Assembly (NCBI RefSeq): GCF_041146395.1
Contig: NC_090996.1
Location: 35,922,738-35,986,737 of the forward strand
DNA length: 64,000 bases
Reading direction: 5' to 3'
Source: Eulemur rufifrons
Taxonomy: Eukaryota; Chordata; Mammalia; Primates; Lemuridae
Below, piece by piece: positions 21,511 through 33,720 of this stretch (the stretch's first letter is position 1; each line of letters begins with the position of its first letter). Made by a program: the position numbers and the translations under genes. Under the pieces are notes generated by a model. The model worked only from the letters and a program-made list of their open reading frames with translations, searched no databases and was not told where the DNA came from.

Positions 21511-24500
21511 GAAAAGACCGTCCTCGAGGCAAAGGACACAAACACAGGCAGAGACGGGGCCACAGGTCCACGAGCCCCCAGCGCCCAGGACAGCCGCAGC
21601 CACCGCAGGGAGCCCCGCCTCCAGGGCAGCTTGGGCCCCCCCGGGCGGGTTTCCCCACCCGAAGCCCACCAGAGACCGTGTGGCGTCGGGGCAACAGCCT
21701 GCTGGGGGTCGCCGTGCGGGCTCTGTGCGGTTGGGTGGTCGGCCCACGCTGCCTGCCACGCAGGCACCCCGGCAGCTGAGGCTGAGCCTCCCCGACCTCT
21801 CTGAGCCTCGGTTTCCTCCTCTGGGTGACGGGGACAGTAACTGGGGCAGCAGGTGCATCCTGGGAAGCTCCCTCTGAGCCCAGCACCCAGCGGTGCCGAC
21901 TCAGCAAGCCCCCCGCCCTGCTTGGCCCGGGGAGTGGGCCTGGAGGGTGGGCGACCAGGGACCCCAGCGTCTCGCCACAGCTCCGCAGCCCAGGCTCTGG
22001 CTCCCACCGACAAGGGGATGCACCCAGCCCCTGCGGGTGACAAGCCCGGTCCCCCTGGGCCCCATGGCAGGGTCACTCTGCCCCCTCTGGTCTAGGCGCC
22101 CACAGAGGACCTTTCCGGGCAGGCCCTGGACCAAGGGGTACCCGTTGTCCATGTTGTTACCTGTTACCCCCAGGGCCCAGAGCCACAGCTGCTGGCCCCA
22201 CTGTCCCTCTGGCCTATGTGACCACAGAGAACCTCGCAGAGTGTGGCCGAGTCCTGCTCCCCTGCGAGGACGCGGCCCCCTCCCCGGCCTCCACAACTCC
22301 AGCCGGGGCTGAGGCCAGACACAGGCGGTGACCCCGGGGCCGGGGGATGGGCTGGAACTCAGTGCCCCCCCAAGGCTGTCAGCCTGTGGCCTGGGAACCT
22401 GACCCCCAAAGCCCCCTGAGTGCCCCCAGGCCTGCGGCCACTGCACCCTCTGAGGTCATTTTCCGCCGGCCCAGCCCGCTGGAAAGCGCCCAGAACACCT
22501 CGCGCGGGGCCAGGAGGCTCCCCGGTCGCCAAGCCGGAGGGGAGTGGAGCGCGGGAGCCCGACCAGGCTGCAATTCGAAACAGGAGGCTCCGCCAGGGCA
22601 GGCGCCAGGGGCCCCGGGGGGCCTGGTCCGGGCTGGGAGGGCCCACGGCAGCTGTGCTCAGGGCGGGTCTCCCGCGGGGGCAACACGGACGCCGTCCGGC
22701 ATGGGGGCCGGAAGTGAGAGACGCCTCCCTCAGACCCCTGCCCTGTCCCTATGTCGCAGATGCACCTGGAGGACCTGGGGCCCGGCCCTCGTGTGTGGCC
22801 ACGCGCAGCCCCCGGGACGGGGGGGCCTCGAGCTGGGCAGCCGCGGGGAACACCTGCGAGTGGGGGGCCGTCTGCTGCACCCAGGGGTGCAGAGGCAGGA
22901 GGGGGTCCTGCGGCCGCGGGGGTGGGGCCTGCAGGGGCCCTACTGCGCTCGAGGCCGACAGCGGCCAGCGCTCGGTGGGGCTGTGGGGTGACCAGCCGTG
23001 AGCTGTGTCTGAGGAAGGGCCGGGCAGTGAGGGAGACACGGGGCGTTCTTGGTGCCAGGTGGGGAAAGGAGGGCGGAGGGCGTGGGGACAGCGGCCCGTC
23101 CTCGGGGCCAGAGGACCGTCCTTGGGGACAGAGGCCCGTCCTCGGGGCCAGAGCGTCTGGAGGGCCTGTGGGCCCAGCTGGGCTTCCCGGGTGACCAAGG
23201 CGCGGTGCTGGGTGGACACAGTGTGGCCACTCTCCGGCCGAGAGTGTGGGCCCGGGGGGCTGGGGCTTTGCTCTGGGGAGGAGGCTGAGGCCTCCCCAGG
23301 TCTGTCACGATCGGGGGGCGCGTCACGGGGGCCGCGTCGGGGCGGGGGCGGCTGTGGTGTCTGGCGGCGGCGCAGACTTCCTTCCTGGGGACGGCGGGCC
23401 GAGGGGAAGCGGCCGCGCGTCTGGGAATGCGAGTGGTCCGGCTGCCCGGCCAGCGCTGAGCGTCCCGGCCGCGGCGGGCTCGGGGAAGAGGGGCCATCTG
23501 CTTTCCGTCACGCAGACAGTCTGGGAGCCGCCCCCCAGGTGGGACGTCCCGACGTGGGGAGCGCGGAGACAACGGCTGCACCGAGGTCCAGGCTCCCGTG
23601 TCTTTGTCCCACGTGGACCCCAGGGGCAGAGCCCAGTGCCCCGTCCGCACCAGGATGCCGGGCCTGGTCGAGGTGGCCGTGGCCGTCTCTCCTGGGGACC
23701 CCAAATCCTCTCCCCTCCTCGCCCGTGGCTGCTGGGAGAAGAGCTCTGCGGGGTGTCCTGGGGAGGCCACTTGGGTGGGGGTGGGTGGTCCCAGCCCGGC
23801 ATGGGGGGGCTGCGGGGGGGGGGGAGGGGCGGCGTGTGGCCACGTGGAGACCCGTGTGGCGGCTCCTCAAACAGTCCAGCGGTCGCCGCGTTCCAGGCTT
23901 GCGCCCCTCACGGAGCCCGGTCCCTGCACGCCAGGTCCCTGCGGCGCCAGACGGCGTGGGAAAGGCGCGGGTGCACACGGCGCAGGGAGCCGCCAGGGAG
24001 CCAGAACCAGACCCCAGAGGCTCCGGTGACACAGACCCGGGGGTTTCCCTGGGCGCTTCCCGCTCTCCCATCACGGCTCCGCGCACCCCGCGGCCTCCCC
24101 GGGCGTCCGTGGCTGGGCGGCTCCCCGGGACCCCAGGGGCAGGGGGACCGGTCTCTGGGCCTCGGGGAGGGGCCGGCCGGGGTCCCCGCCTCCCTGGCTC
24201 TGCGCTCATCTGTGAACACGCGGTAGCGGTTCTTACATTGGACAGTTGTGTTCACCAGCCAGTAGGATAGCTGCTGTGTGCCCAGAGACAGGAGCCACCG
24301 TCCCTGCCACCACCACAGCGTCATCGCTCGGAACCTTCCGGAACTCACAGCCCACAGGGAAAAAAATAGCAAGGGAACAACTGTTCTGGGAGGCGGGCGC
24401 TGACAGCGGAATGAATACATTTGTATCCGTGCTCGCCGCAGAGCGTTCCAAAACCAAAAGCTGCAGCCTCACGCCTAGAGAACGTGACCTGCGCTTCCGA

Positions 24501-24560
24501 CCCTAAGGGCGAGTTTCAGGAAAGTGGCCGCACCCGGCCCAGACCCCGCTCCCCGTCCCC
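21511..24560. other. GC-rich intergenic DNA
   Basis: A MIR-like plus-strand core occurs at about 21780-21860 (acctctctgagcctcggttt). A 20-bp tandem repeat (ccgtcctcggggccagagga type) has three copies at 23096-23155. No gene is supported. An AT-richer block near 24225-24430 is unexplained. Confidence 0.4.
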
Positions 24561-24640
24561 ACCGTGTGGCTCTGGGCAGGTGACCGAACCTCTCTGAGCC
24601 TCTGCTGCCCACGGCCAGGTGGGAGAAGGAGCCGGCTCAG
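24561..24640 (+). repeat. MIR SINE fragment
   Basis: The run cgtgtggctctgggcaggtg and gaacctctctgagcctctgc is the MIR core (tRNA-derived SINE) in plus orientation. Confidence 0.6.
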
Positions 24641-26719
24641 CAGGCGCCTTGGAGAGTTATTTGCGGCAGGCAGGCGCTGGAGCGCGCCCACTCGGCGCTG
24701 CCCGCGAACGTGGCTGTCAGCCGCCGGGGTTATTGTCGCCTCCCCCGGACGGCATCACACCCGTGTGGGGCGAAGGCTGATTCCCCAGAGCAGCAAACCG
24801 GGGGGTTTGAACCAACACGAACTCAACCTGCCCAAGTCCAGGTGCCGCACGGCTGTGGGACACTCCTCACCTGCCGGGGCTGCTGGTGGCTGCGGCCAGC
24901 CTGGCCCTCCTGGCTGCGGCCGCTGTGCTCGGCCTCTGCCTCCTCCCTGGGCACTGCGCCACCCGCTCCCGCACGCCCTTCGTTTAACGAACTGCACCTG
25001 CAAAGCCGTTTCCAGACACGGGCCGGTCACACGTGTGCGGGGTTGGGACTCCAGCGAGTCTCCTCGGGGAACCCATTCGCCCCGTAAGGAAATTGCAGCC
25101 AAAGGCAACCGACCCCCAGCATACAGCCGATGCTCAATCGATGCTTACGAGGTGAGCAGGACAGAAGCCACCGCCCCTGTGGCACGTGGGGCGCGCGAGC
25201 CTGGCAGGAACTGCGCGTGACCGGGTCCTCGCAGACGTCACCTGCACCCCGGGCCGGATCCGCCTCTCTGGCCGCTGCGGTCCCTCCCGGGCGTCGCCTG
25301 CCGGGGATCTGGGCGGCTCCAGGAACTGGACACCCAACACAAGTCTGAGCCGCGCATCTAGAATTTTCTGGCGTCCACGTTAAAAAAGGTGAAACGAAAG
25401 GCGTGTAAAATTCACTGTGATATTTTATTACCCAATTTTCCCAAACGTCACCGCTGTAGCCTGTGGTCAGTGTGACAAGTACCGGCGAGACGCTTCCGGT
25501 CGCTCCGCGGCCAGCATCACCGAGACACACTGCACGCGCTGCGTGCTCCCGTCTGACGTGCACCTTCGGGTCCGCAGAGCCTCGCAGGCGCCTCAGGACA
25601 TCGCCGTGGCCACCAAGGGAGCCCTGCTCACCAGGCCAGACAGACCCAGGCCCCTCGGGCTGGGCCTCCGGGAGGTCCGCCAGCTGCTGTTTCCCAAGAA
25701 GCAGGAACCGCGTGGCCCAGCCTGCCCTGGGCCCGTCCCCCCGGAGAAGCTGCCTGGCCAGGAGGACCTTGAGCCGACCGGCCGCCAGCTCTGCGTCCCC
25801 CGGGCCAGGGACTCAGCCGTCACCCAGGGAATTCCGCCAGCGCGGCCAGGTGGGCTGGGCTGTCTGCGCTTGCCCGCCGCCCGCCGACACGGAAGGTCCT
25901 GCAGGGGAGCCTGGCCCCCCGCCAAGCGGATCCCAAGGGTGTTTCCCAGGCGCATGGGGAAACCGGTCGGCTCCCTCACCCAGCTGCCGCCCAGCAGCTC
26001 CTAGGAAAGGAGAGACCAGGTTACACTGGGCTCAGAGCGGCAGCACTCTGGGGACAAGGCCGTGGCCGTCCCCTGCTGGAGCCCGGTGGCCCTGGACAAG
26101 CACGGACCCCTCCCCCCGCTCCAGCAGGGAGTGAGCAGAGATCCCTCCCCCATCAGGACCCAGTGATGAACAAGCCCCTGGGACATCGAGGACCACACGG
26201 GGGCCGGTGGTGGCCCTAAACTCTGTGAGGCGAATTCCAGGGCTTGGGTCCGGAGGCTCAGCTGCCTGCTAGGTGGGGGCCTTGGAGGCAGCCCGAGCCC
26301 TGTCCCTCTGCCACCTCGACGGTCCCAGGACCTCCTCTTCCTCCTCCTCTCTGTGTCTAGGTGTTGCCACAAGGCCCGGCCAGACCCTGGCTCTCCCCGA
26401 CACACGTCCCCGCCCGGATGGCAGCCGCCGGGCACTCCCAGCCACCTCTGCCCCGAACGCCGCATTCCAGCCAGGAAAGCCCCACTTCCTCCCTCGTGGG
26501 GAATTCACTCAGAAGCAGAAGTTTGCTGAGACACCTCCGGCAAGGTCGCCCTGGGGTGAGGACGGCCCGAGCGCCAGGGCCCGTGGGCAGAAGCCGTGGA
26601 AGGAAGTTCCAGGAGCCCCAGCGCCTGGGCCTGGAGGCAAGAGCTGGGGTCTCCGGGGCACAGCCCAGGTTTTCCTCCTGGGCGTGGGGGCACCAGGCCC
26701 ATCAGCAGGCCCCGCCCCA
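24641..26719. other. intergenic DNA with possible decayed transposon
   Basis: At 25375-25470 an AT-rich run (gttaaaaaaggtgaaacg, then gatattttattacccaattt) resembles a GC-drifted DNA-transposon remnant known from its attta-rich interior. A MIR-like end (gatgctcaatcgatgcttac) is at 25128-25147. No gene is supported. Confidence 0.35.
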
Positions 26720-26770
26720 CCACCAGGTGACCCTGGGCAAGTCCCTTCCCTCCCTGAGGCCCCTTCCCAC
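26720..26770 (+). repeat. MIR SINE fragment
   Basis: The run ggtgaccctgggcaagtccc matches the MIR core in plus orientation. Confidence 0.55.
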
Positions 26771-26801
26771 CCCCACCTGACTGTCTGCTGGGACGGCCTG
26801 C

Positions 26802-26861
26802 CCTGCCTGCCCGGGGCCTGCCTGCCCGGGGCCTGCCTGCCCGGGGCCTGCCTGCCCGGGG
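26802..26861. repeat. 15-bp tandem repeat, four exact copies
   Basis: Units of cctgcctgcccgggg start at 26802, 26817, 26832 and 26847 and are identical. Perfect identity suggests recent expansion. Confidence 0.95.
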
Positions 26862-28279
26862 GCTGCCACCGCAAGGACCTCTGGGACCCCTGGGCTCCGG
26901 GCTGGGCCGGATGCCTGGCCCTCACCCTGGCTGGGCCTTGTCTGGCTCCAAACAGCCAAGGGACAAACAGGCTCCCACGGAGCCACTAACAAAGCCTCCC
27001 CCCAGCCCCCATGACCCCCAGTCAGGCCAGAGCCAGGGCCAGAGTTCGAGCCCATTAGCTCACGCAGACGTCTGCCCCCACCCCCTGGGAAGAACCCCAC
27101 CCAGGACATCACCAGGCCCTGGTCCCTGCTGGCTTCGTGGGGCCACGTGGGCGGGCAGGAAGGGGTGAGAAGCCCTGGCCCCCAAACTCTCCCTGTGCCG
27201 TGGTGGGGCGAGCCCCTCCCCAGCTCTGGGGTTCCTAGAGGGCTGGGGGACGCAGGGTGACCCCTCCCTGCACCCATCCTCCCCTGCCCTTGGCTCCCCG
27301 TCGTTATGGGAAAGCCCCTGCCCCTAGGCTGGTGCCCTGAGACCCCACCCCTGAGTGGCTGGGGGGACCCCTCAGCCGCGGGCTGACAGACACACGCACC
27401 CACACGCACCCACACGTGCTCACACTGCCGCCCGCACCGGGGCCAGAGCAGAGCCCCGACGCCCTCAGAGTTGTCCCTGTGCCTGGCAGCCCCCATGCAG
27501 GGAGAGGAACTGAGGGGGGCGTCGTGCCCGGAGGAGGGTCTGCAGCTTTCAGAGGGTCCTGCCAGGCTGCCGCAGGGCAGGCACACAGCGGCAGGGGCTC
27601 CCGCACGCGAAGAGGAATGTGCCCAGCCCCGCCCCCACCAGCCTGCGTCCAGACCCCGGGAGACCAAGGCTCCCCTGCTGACTTCTGGGGCACCCGGGAC
27701 AGTGGCCCTGACCTGAGGTCACCAGGGGGACCTTCTGAGGTCCACTGTCCCACCTCTTGGCTGTGCCCAACGGGGGGGCCTGTGGCGCCCGGAAGGGGCA
27801 GCTTGGGAGGCATCGGTCAGCTCCACCTCGGCCCTGCTGGCCTCACACACCTGGCCAACAGGTGACTCTGCAGGTGTCTCCTCTGCAGCCCCAGGGCCCG
27901 ATGGGAGCGCTCGGCCCGTCTCGGCCAAACCTGGCTCCTCCAGACACCAGCAAAACAGCCGCTGCGTCTCGCTGGGCCAACAAAGAGCCACTGATGGGAT
28001 GGCCAGGCATCGGAAGGCGCGTTTTAGAGAGAAAACAGCTGGGCGCGTTCCACCGCGTTCCACCGCGGCAAAGCGCCGCGCACGGGCCCGCGGCCCCTTC
28101 CCTCCGGCTGCGGTGGGTCTGCCGGGTACCAGAGCGTGGGCGGGGAGGGCTCGTGGGCTGGGCCACGGGGGCGTCGCGGTCAGGACGACGCCTGTCGGGT
28201 GGCCTTCAGGCCGGCCGGGCTGCTGCCCCGCGCGCGTCCTGGGCCCTCTGGGAGCCTCCCCCGTCCCCACCCGCTGGTC
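26862..28279. other. GC-rich intergenic DNA
   Basis: No gene or clear repeat seen. A duplicated 10-mer gttccaccgc occurs at 28049-28069. Confidence 0.4.
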
Positions 28280-28660
28280 TGCGGCCTAATCCCGCGCTAA
28301 TTAGATTTCTGCGTCGCTGATGAAAGGCTCCCTGCCTGCCAGCCCGGCCTGCAGGTTGTGCTGCACAGAATTTTAATTGTTTCCAAATTAATCCTCGGAA
28401 TCGAGTGAGCTCAGCGCAGATAAGCCGGTTGCAGGGAGGGCAGCGCCCCGTCCCCGTCCTCCCGCGGAGGCGCGGAGGCCGCCCTCGGACATGACGCGAT
28501 CGCCGAGAAATGTCCAGCGCCTCTCCCCGCGCGGCCGCCCCGGAGCCCGCCAGGCTGCTGGGCGCTCGGGGAGATTTCCCGCTGTTTGCTCTTGGCTCCC
28601 CTCTGCCCTAATCCAATTTCCCCAGTTTCCATCCAATTTGAGACAGCTCCTGTGAGTCAG
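28280..28660. promoter_or_regulatory. candidate enhancer, homeodomain-motif-rich
   Basis: An AT-richer island in GC-rich DNA, with ctaatccc, gctaattagatttc, gaattttaattgtttcc, aaattaatcc, a GATA site (cagataag) and, further right, ccctaatccaatttcc. This motif density and composition are typical of conserved non-coding enhancers of developmental genes. SOX8 is the only such gene in the window, about 10 kb away. Function is inferred. Confidence 0.4.
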
Positions 28661-29044
28661 AACCCATGACCCGCCCGCCTCCAGCCCCGTGGTCTCGGTG
28701 CACGCTGCTCCCGGGCCTGAGGCTGGGCCCCAAAGGAGGAGGGGGCAGCACAATGTGGAGGGGTCTTTGGGGGTCCCACCACACCAAGGAGCCCCCACCA
28801 TCAGATGGGGGCAAGGTCCCCCAGCATCATGAAGAAACAGCCGCCTCCACCAGGAAGTCTTCCCTGATTGCCTTGGTCTCCCCGGGCTCCTTTGACACCT
28901 GCAGTTTGTGCCCCACGCCGGGTGCACTCTCCCCGCTGTGCCAGCACTTGCACATGCAGGCCACGTCCACACGCACAGGGAGCTATGTCCCGCCCTGCTC
29001 ACACAGGGTTCAGGCACCATAGCTTCTAGCGGCCAGATAGAAAT

Positions 29045-29460
29045 GAATGAAGATGCCAGAAGTGCAGGCAACAACAGAAGAAATAGATAAATCGGATTTC
29101 ATCCACGTTAAAAACCTTCGTGCTTCAGAGGCCACCACCAAGAGAGTAAGACGACAGTCTGCTGAATGGGAGAAAACATTTGCCAATCATTGGTCGGACA
29201 AGGGACTGGTATCCGAATATATAAAGAGCCCTGACAACTCAACAACAACAAATCACCTCACTGAAAATCGGCAAAGGATTGAAACAGACATTTCTCCAAA
29301 GGAGACACGCCCACGGCCAACTTTTCAAACTCATGGAAGGACGCCCCACGTCACTAGTCATCAGGAAATGCAAGTCTAAACCACACTGAGACACCACTTC
29401 ACACCAGTTAGAATGGTTATCATAAAAATAACCCAGAAAAACACCAGCGACCCGGACGCG
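29045..29460 (+). mobile_element. L1 fragment, 3' part of ORF2
   Basis: Plus-strand sequence with the L1 ORF2 tail hallmarks: gaatgggagaaaacatttgc, gaatatataaagagc, acaactcaacaacaaca and gacatttctccaaaggag, then the run up to gttagaatggttatcataaa. The frame is broken by substitutions and indels and lacks the reverse-transcriptase core. It is a dead 5'- and 3'-truncated copy of about 415 bp. Confidence 0.92.
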
Positions 29461-32400
29461 GCACACCTGTCCGAGGGCGCCCACCCATCGCCCACCCTCG
29501 TGTGGGGGGCTCCACGGTCACCAGGGTCGTCGCTCAGGGCTTGCGTTGGCAGCGTCGGGCCTGGGGTCCCTCCCACGGCCACGTCCCCGCAGGAAGCCTG
29601 GCCGGTCGGGGGTCTCCTGGGCCCTCCCCGCATCACCCCCCACGTGTCGGGAGCCGAGCACCTGCCCTCCTGGGTGGGTCCCCAAAGTGCCCTCGCCCTG
29701 CTCCCCCAGACCCCTCCCAGTTGCAGCAGAGGAGACCAAGGCCAGGAGGGGACGTCGTACTGCAGGTGGGGTAGGGCTGGGCTCACCAGCCACATGGGTG
29801 GGCTCTGCCCCCACCCCACGCCAGCCCCCCGCCCCCCGCCTCCCTGCTGTGCCCAGGGCAGAAACGCACAAGGCGCCAGGAGGCCCCTTGGGCGAGGGAG
29901 GCCTGGGCCGGGGGCACCTGGGTGGGCAGGTGAGTGGGGAAAGGCAGCCCGTGTGGACCAGGCACGAGGCCCTGGCGTGTGCGCGCGCTGTATGTGCATG
30001 TTTGTGGGTGGGTGAGCGTGCACACGTGCGTACCAAGTGCGTGTGAGCTGGGGCACCTGTGGGCTTTCTGTCCCTCTGCACGCAAGTCCACGGCACTCTG
30101 GGGCCAGCACCCCCCTGCCCCCTGCCTGGAAGTCAGCGCCACCCCTGCGGCCACCCACCCGAGGGTCCCACCGGCTCCCGGAGCCAGGCAGGGGCCCTGG
30201 GCCTGGGGAGGGGCCTGACGCAGACCCCCAGGGCTCCCCACGCCTGCCGGCCCTGCCTGCGCTTCGCCGTGGGAGGGGTGGGGGCGCAAGGCAGAGGTGG
30301 GGACGTGGGACCCAGCACGGGAGTCCCAGGCCCCGGCGGGCGGCAGCGGCCAGATGTTGGGGAGGGGACAGGCGGCAGGACGCTGGCCCCCGTCACAGCC
30401 TGGCCCACGGGGCCGCAGGGCCCACGGCCCCTCCCGCGCTCGGTCAGCGCAGCTGTCCGGCTATCGAATCTCCTCGGCAAAGGCAGGAAGGAGCCGCCGG
30501 CAGCTGGGTAATCCGCGCCTTCCTGGGGACACGGCGGCCTCAGGGGAGGCTGAGGACCGATTTTCCGCTTGATTTAACCGGTCGTGGTCCTCCCAGCACA
30601 GCAGCCGGGCTCTGCGCCCAGGGCCAGGCGCTGCCCCGGGACCCCCGGCCCCCAGAGCCACCCGCCTGCCTACAGGCGTCCTCGGGTGTTACGAGACGGG
30701 ACGAAGTGCTGAGAGGGGCCGCGCTGGGGACCTCGGGGTGCTGTCGGGTGACGTGGCTTCGGAGCCTTCCCGCCACTCGGCTTTTCCTGGCACATGCTGG
30801 GAAGAGACCCTCTCCGGCGTCGCGACCCTGCGACAGGAAGTCCCTTCCAACACGACCTGGGGCTGCGGCGACGGCCGGTTTTGAAGGACAACGTGGCGAC
30901 TGACGCTCTCTGTCCCTGGCCTGGCTCCGTGTGGCAGCTGGGTGTCCGCTGGGGGGGCGGCCGGGCACCTGCTGTGTGCTGAGCCCTGGGCGCCAGCCCC
31001 ACCCGCGAGCAGAGACCAGGCGCTGTCCCTGTCACCGGGAGCTTGTGGCCACACCGAGTTTGTGTCCTTGTCCTCGGGGCTCTGCGGCCTTCCGCGTCCT
31101 GCGGGGCAGGTTCCCGCCGCTCCCCTCCTCCCTCCTGCTCCTCCTGCCCAGCGGAGCCGGCTGCCCCCAGCCCTGTGTCCCCCTCACGGCCTCCTGCCCC
31201 GGGAGCACCCCCTCCGCAGCATCAGGCTGGCACCCCGCTCCCAGGGAGCACTGTCGGAGCACCTACTGTGCACGGCCCTGGGACCCTGGCTGCCGCCCCC
31301 CCTCACTCTGCCCCCCTGCTCTGCGCCAGGGTCCCACCTGGAAAGGGGTCCCCAGGAGCTTGGGGGAGGGGAGGCCCCTGAGTGACTGTGGGACAACTGT
31401 GGGTGGCGACCCCCGCATGGGCAGGGCAGGAGGGTCCGGTTTGCCTCCAGTGCCAACATCCCGCCAGGAAGAGGCCGCGGCGGAGGCGGCGGACGCTGAG
31501 ACGGGACCAGGAAGTCCAAGGCCCTGCGTCCGGGAGTGTTGCCGTCGGCGGTCCCTGGGGCTGAGCCCTCTTCAGGCCCAGGGAGGGAGGGGCCACCTCA
31601 CACCCACCTCTGACCCCCGACCCGTTCCCAGCAGACAGCCCCCCAGGCAAAGGCTAAGCAGGACCTCGCCCGCCCCCGGCCAGTTTCCAAAATGTCAAGT
31701 CATCACACAGTCAAGAAAATAAAATCGTCACTGCCCGTTCCAAACCAAAATTCCCTTTTACCCTCGGATTTACTGGTTACTGGGAAGCAAGTCTGACAAA
31801 TGGCTTTTTGCAGGGACTGGGTTGGTGGGTTCACGCAGCCACCTCTGTCCCCGTGGAACCTGGAAGGTGTCACCTCTGCACCCTGGGCCCCTCAACACTT
31901 AGCAGAGCTATTTCTACAGGAAACACGGCCAGTGGGCAGGCCCAGCCCTGAAGCAAAAACGGAGGAGGACGCCCATCACCTCCAGGCGGCCAGCGTGTCG
32001 TGAGTGTCCTGGTGCACGATGACGCACTTCTGTGACACTTGGCCAGGCGGCTGTGGAGGCTGGAAGAAAATCCACCCATCAGGGGAGCTGCAGGGGCGGC
32101 TGAATGGCTCCTCTCCGAGCAGAAAAACCCTGAATCTTCTTGGGTCTACACAGCCAATCCACCCCCATTCATTCATTCACTTCCTTGCCGGCCAGGCTGG
32201 CTGCTGCTGGCAGGACCATGAGAGACTCTGCCCGGCCCTGACCTCAGCACGGCCTACCCCGGCGTGGTAAGTGGGTGCCCGGTGGCACCCCCAACTCTGT
32301 CTTCCCAGACGCCAGGGCACAGCGGGAGGAAGACAGAGGAATCAGAGAAACTCTGCCACACTCCGAGCCGCCCAGCACCGGTACAGACACCTTCACAGGG

Positions 32401-33074
32401 AGTGAGCTCCCTGTCGAGGGAGGGAAGCAAGAAGAAGCCGGGAAGACCTTGGGTTCAGGACGCTGCAGAGAAAGCGGCTGGCCCAGGTGAAGCTGGGCCT
32501 CTCCAGGAATGCCGCCACCTGCCCCTCGGGGACGGGTGTTCCATGGGCCCGAGGCCACCGTCCTGGGCTGAGCCTGCGGTCCTTTCTGCTAATGGTGAGG
32601 ATTTGGGAGGAGGCTGTGGCAGAGGCCCGTGGAGGCGGAACTGGAACTGAGATGCTGCCCACTCTGGACACGGAGCCACCGCCCCTCAGCGGTCTGTCAG
32701 GCTCTGACAGCTTTCGGCTCCAACATGGGGTTGGGGTGGGGAAGAGTGTCCCCTGGAGAGAGTCCCTGCCACCACAGCTGCCACGGGCCAGGGCTGCCCC
32801 CTCCCTGCACCCCCAGCCCGGCCGCCAGGCGCAGCCCTGCAGGACAGGAACACCCGGCCCTGCCCCCACGGTGGGTCCTTCGCCAGCCTCTGCTCTCGGG
32901 CTCTGCCACCCCGGACGCCTCCTGGTCAGCGCGGAGGCCGTGGAGCCACGAGGAGCTCAGGTCCGCGAGCGTGAGGGCCGGGCTGTGGGTGGCCCTTTCC
33001 TCCTGGTGGCGTCCAAGCAGCCGTGGCGGCACAGCCGCTGTGGGCAGCCGGCTGGGGGAGGGCTCCTGGGTCCT
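29461..33074. other. GC-rich intergenic DNA
   Basis: No gene supported. An AT-richer block at 31685-31800 (with gaaaataaaatcgtcactg) is unexplained. Confidence 0.4.
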
Positions 33075-33262
33075 GCAAGGTGCCCCCTGCCCCCTTCCAC
33101 TCCCCACCGTCCTCCTTCTCCCCACCCTCCTCTTCCCCACCTCCTACCCCATCCCCTTCCCCTCCTCCCCCTCCTCCCCCTCCTCTCCACCTTCTTCCTC
33201 CTCCCACCCCCCCTCCTCTTCCCACCCCCTTCCCCCTCCCCCTCCTCCCCACCCTGCCTTGT
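33075..33262. repeat. homopyrimidine tract (C/T-rich, about 190 bp)
   Basis: Almost uninterrupted C/T on the plus strand, made of ctcctcccc-type blocks with very few purines. It is a low-complexity polypyrimidine:polypurine tract with potential for triplex (H-DNA) structure. Confidence 0.9.
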
Positions 33263-33479
33263 CCCTCTGGCAGAGCAGGGAGCCCCCACACCCGCACACC
33301 CCCGTGGGCTCTGTACCCCGAGCCGGGCAGTGAAGTCCAAGGGGCAGTGCAACCGCCCCAGGTGCCCTCTGGGTGCAAACACTCCTACCGTGTCCGGGCG
33401 CAGAAATTAACACTCGGCTCTTGTCCACGGTGCCACTGCCCGCTCTGCTGGGAGAGGAGGCCGCTGCGTCCGCCCGGCC

Positions 33480-33720
33480 GCGCCGGGGCCCACAATGCCC
33501 GGCTCGGGGCCCTACTGGCCGCGCATACAAAGCGCTGTGGCCATTATTCCGGAGCGCGGTGCCCGCTGCATCTCCCGGTCATTCAGCAGCCCTTAATGAC
33601 TTGTCAGTCCCTTGCCCTGCCATTTTCTGTCTAATTAATTCTTTTATTGTGCACCGGATAAAGACAGACAAAGGCCTCGCCGGCAATGACGACTCATTAA
33701 GATGCAGCGCCTTCGCCCTG
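33480..33720. promoter_or_regulatory. candidate conserved enhancer with SOX and homeodomain motifs
   Basis: Low-GC island containing cacaatgcc, tacaaagcgc, ccattattcc, cccttaatgac, a core gtctaattaattcttttatt followed by gtgcacc, gacaaagg and cattaagatg. It holds at least four SOX half-sites (ACAATG/ACAAAG/ATTGTG) and several TAAT cores in about 240 bp. It has the look of a deeply conserved developmental enhancer about 4 kb past the SOX8 3' end. Inferred only from composition and motifs. Confidence 0.45.

Noticed and set aside
29047..29379. 110-codon open frame
   Set aside because: It is a decayed L1 ORF2 tail, not an independent gene.
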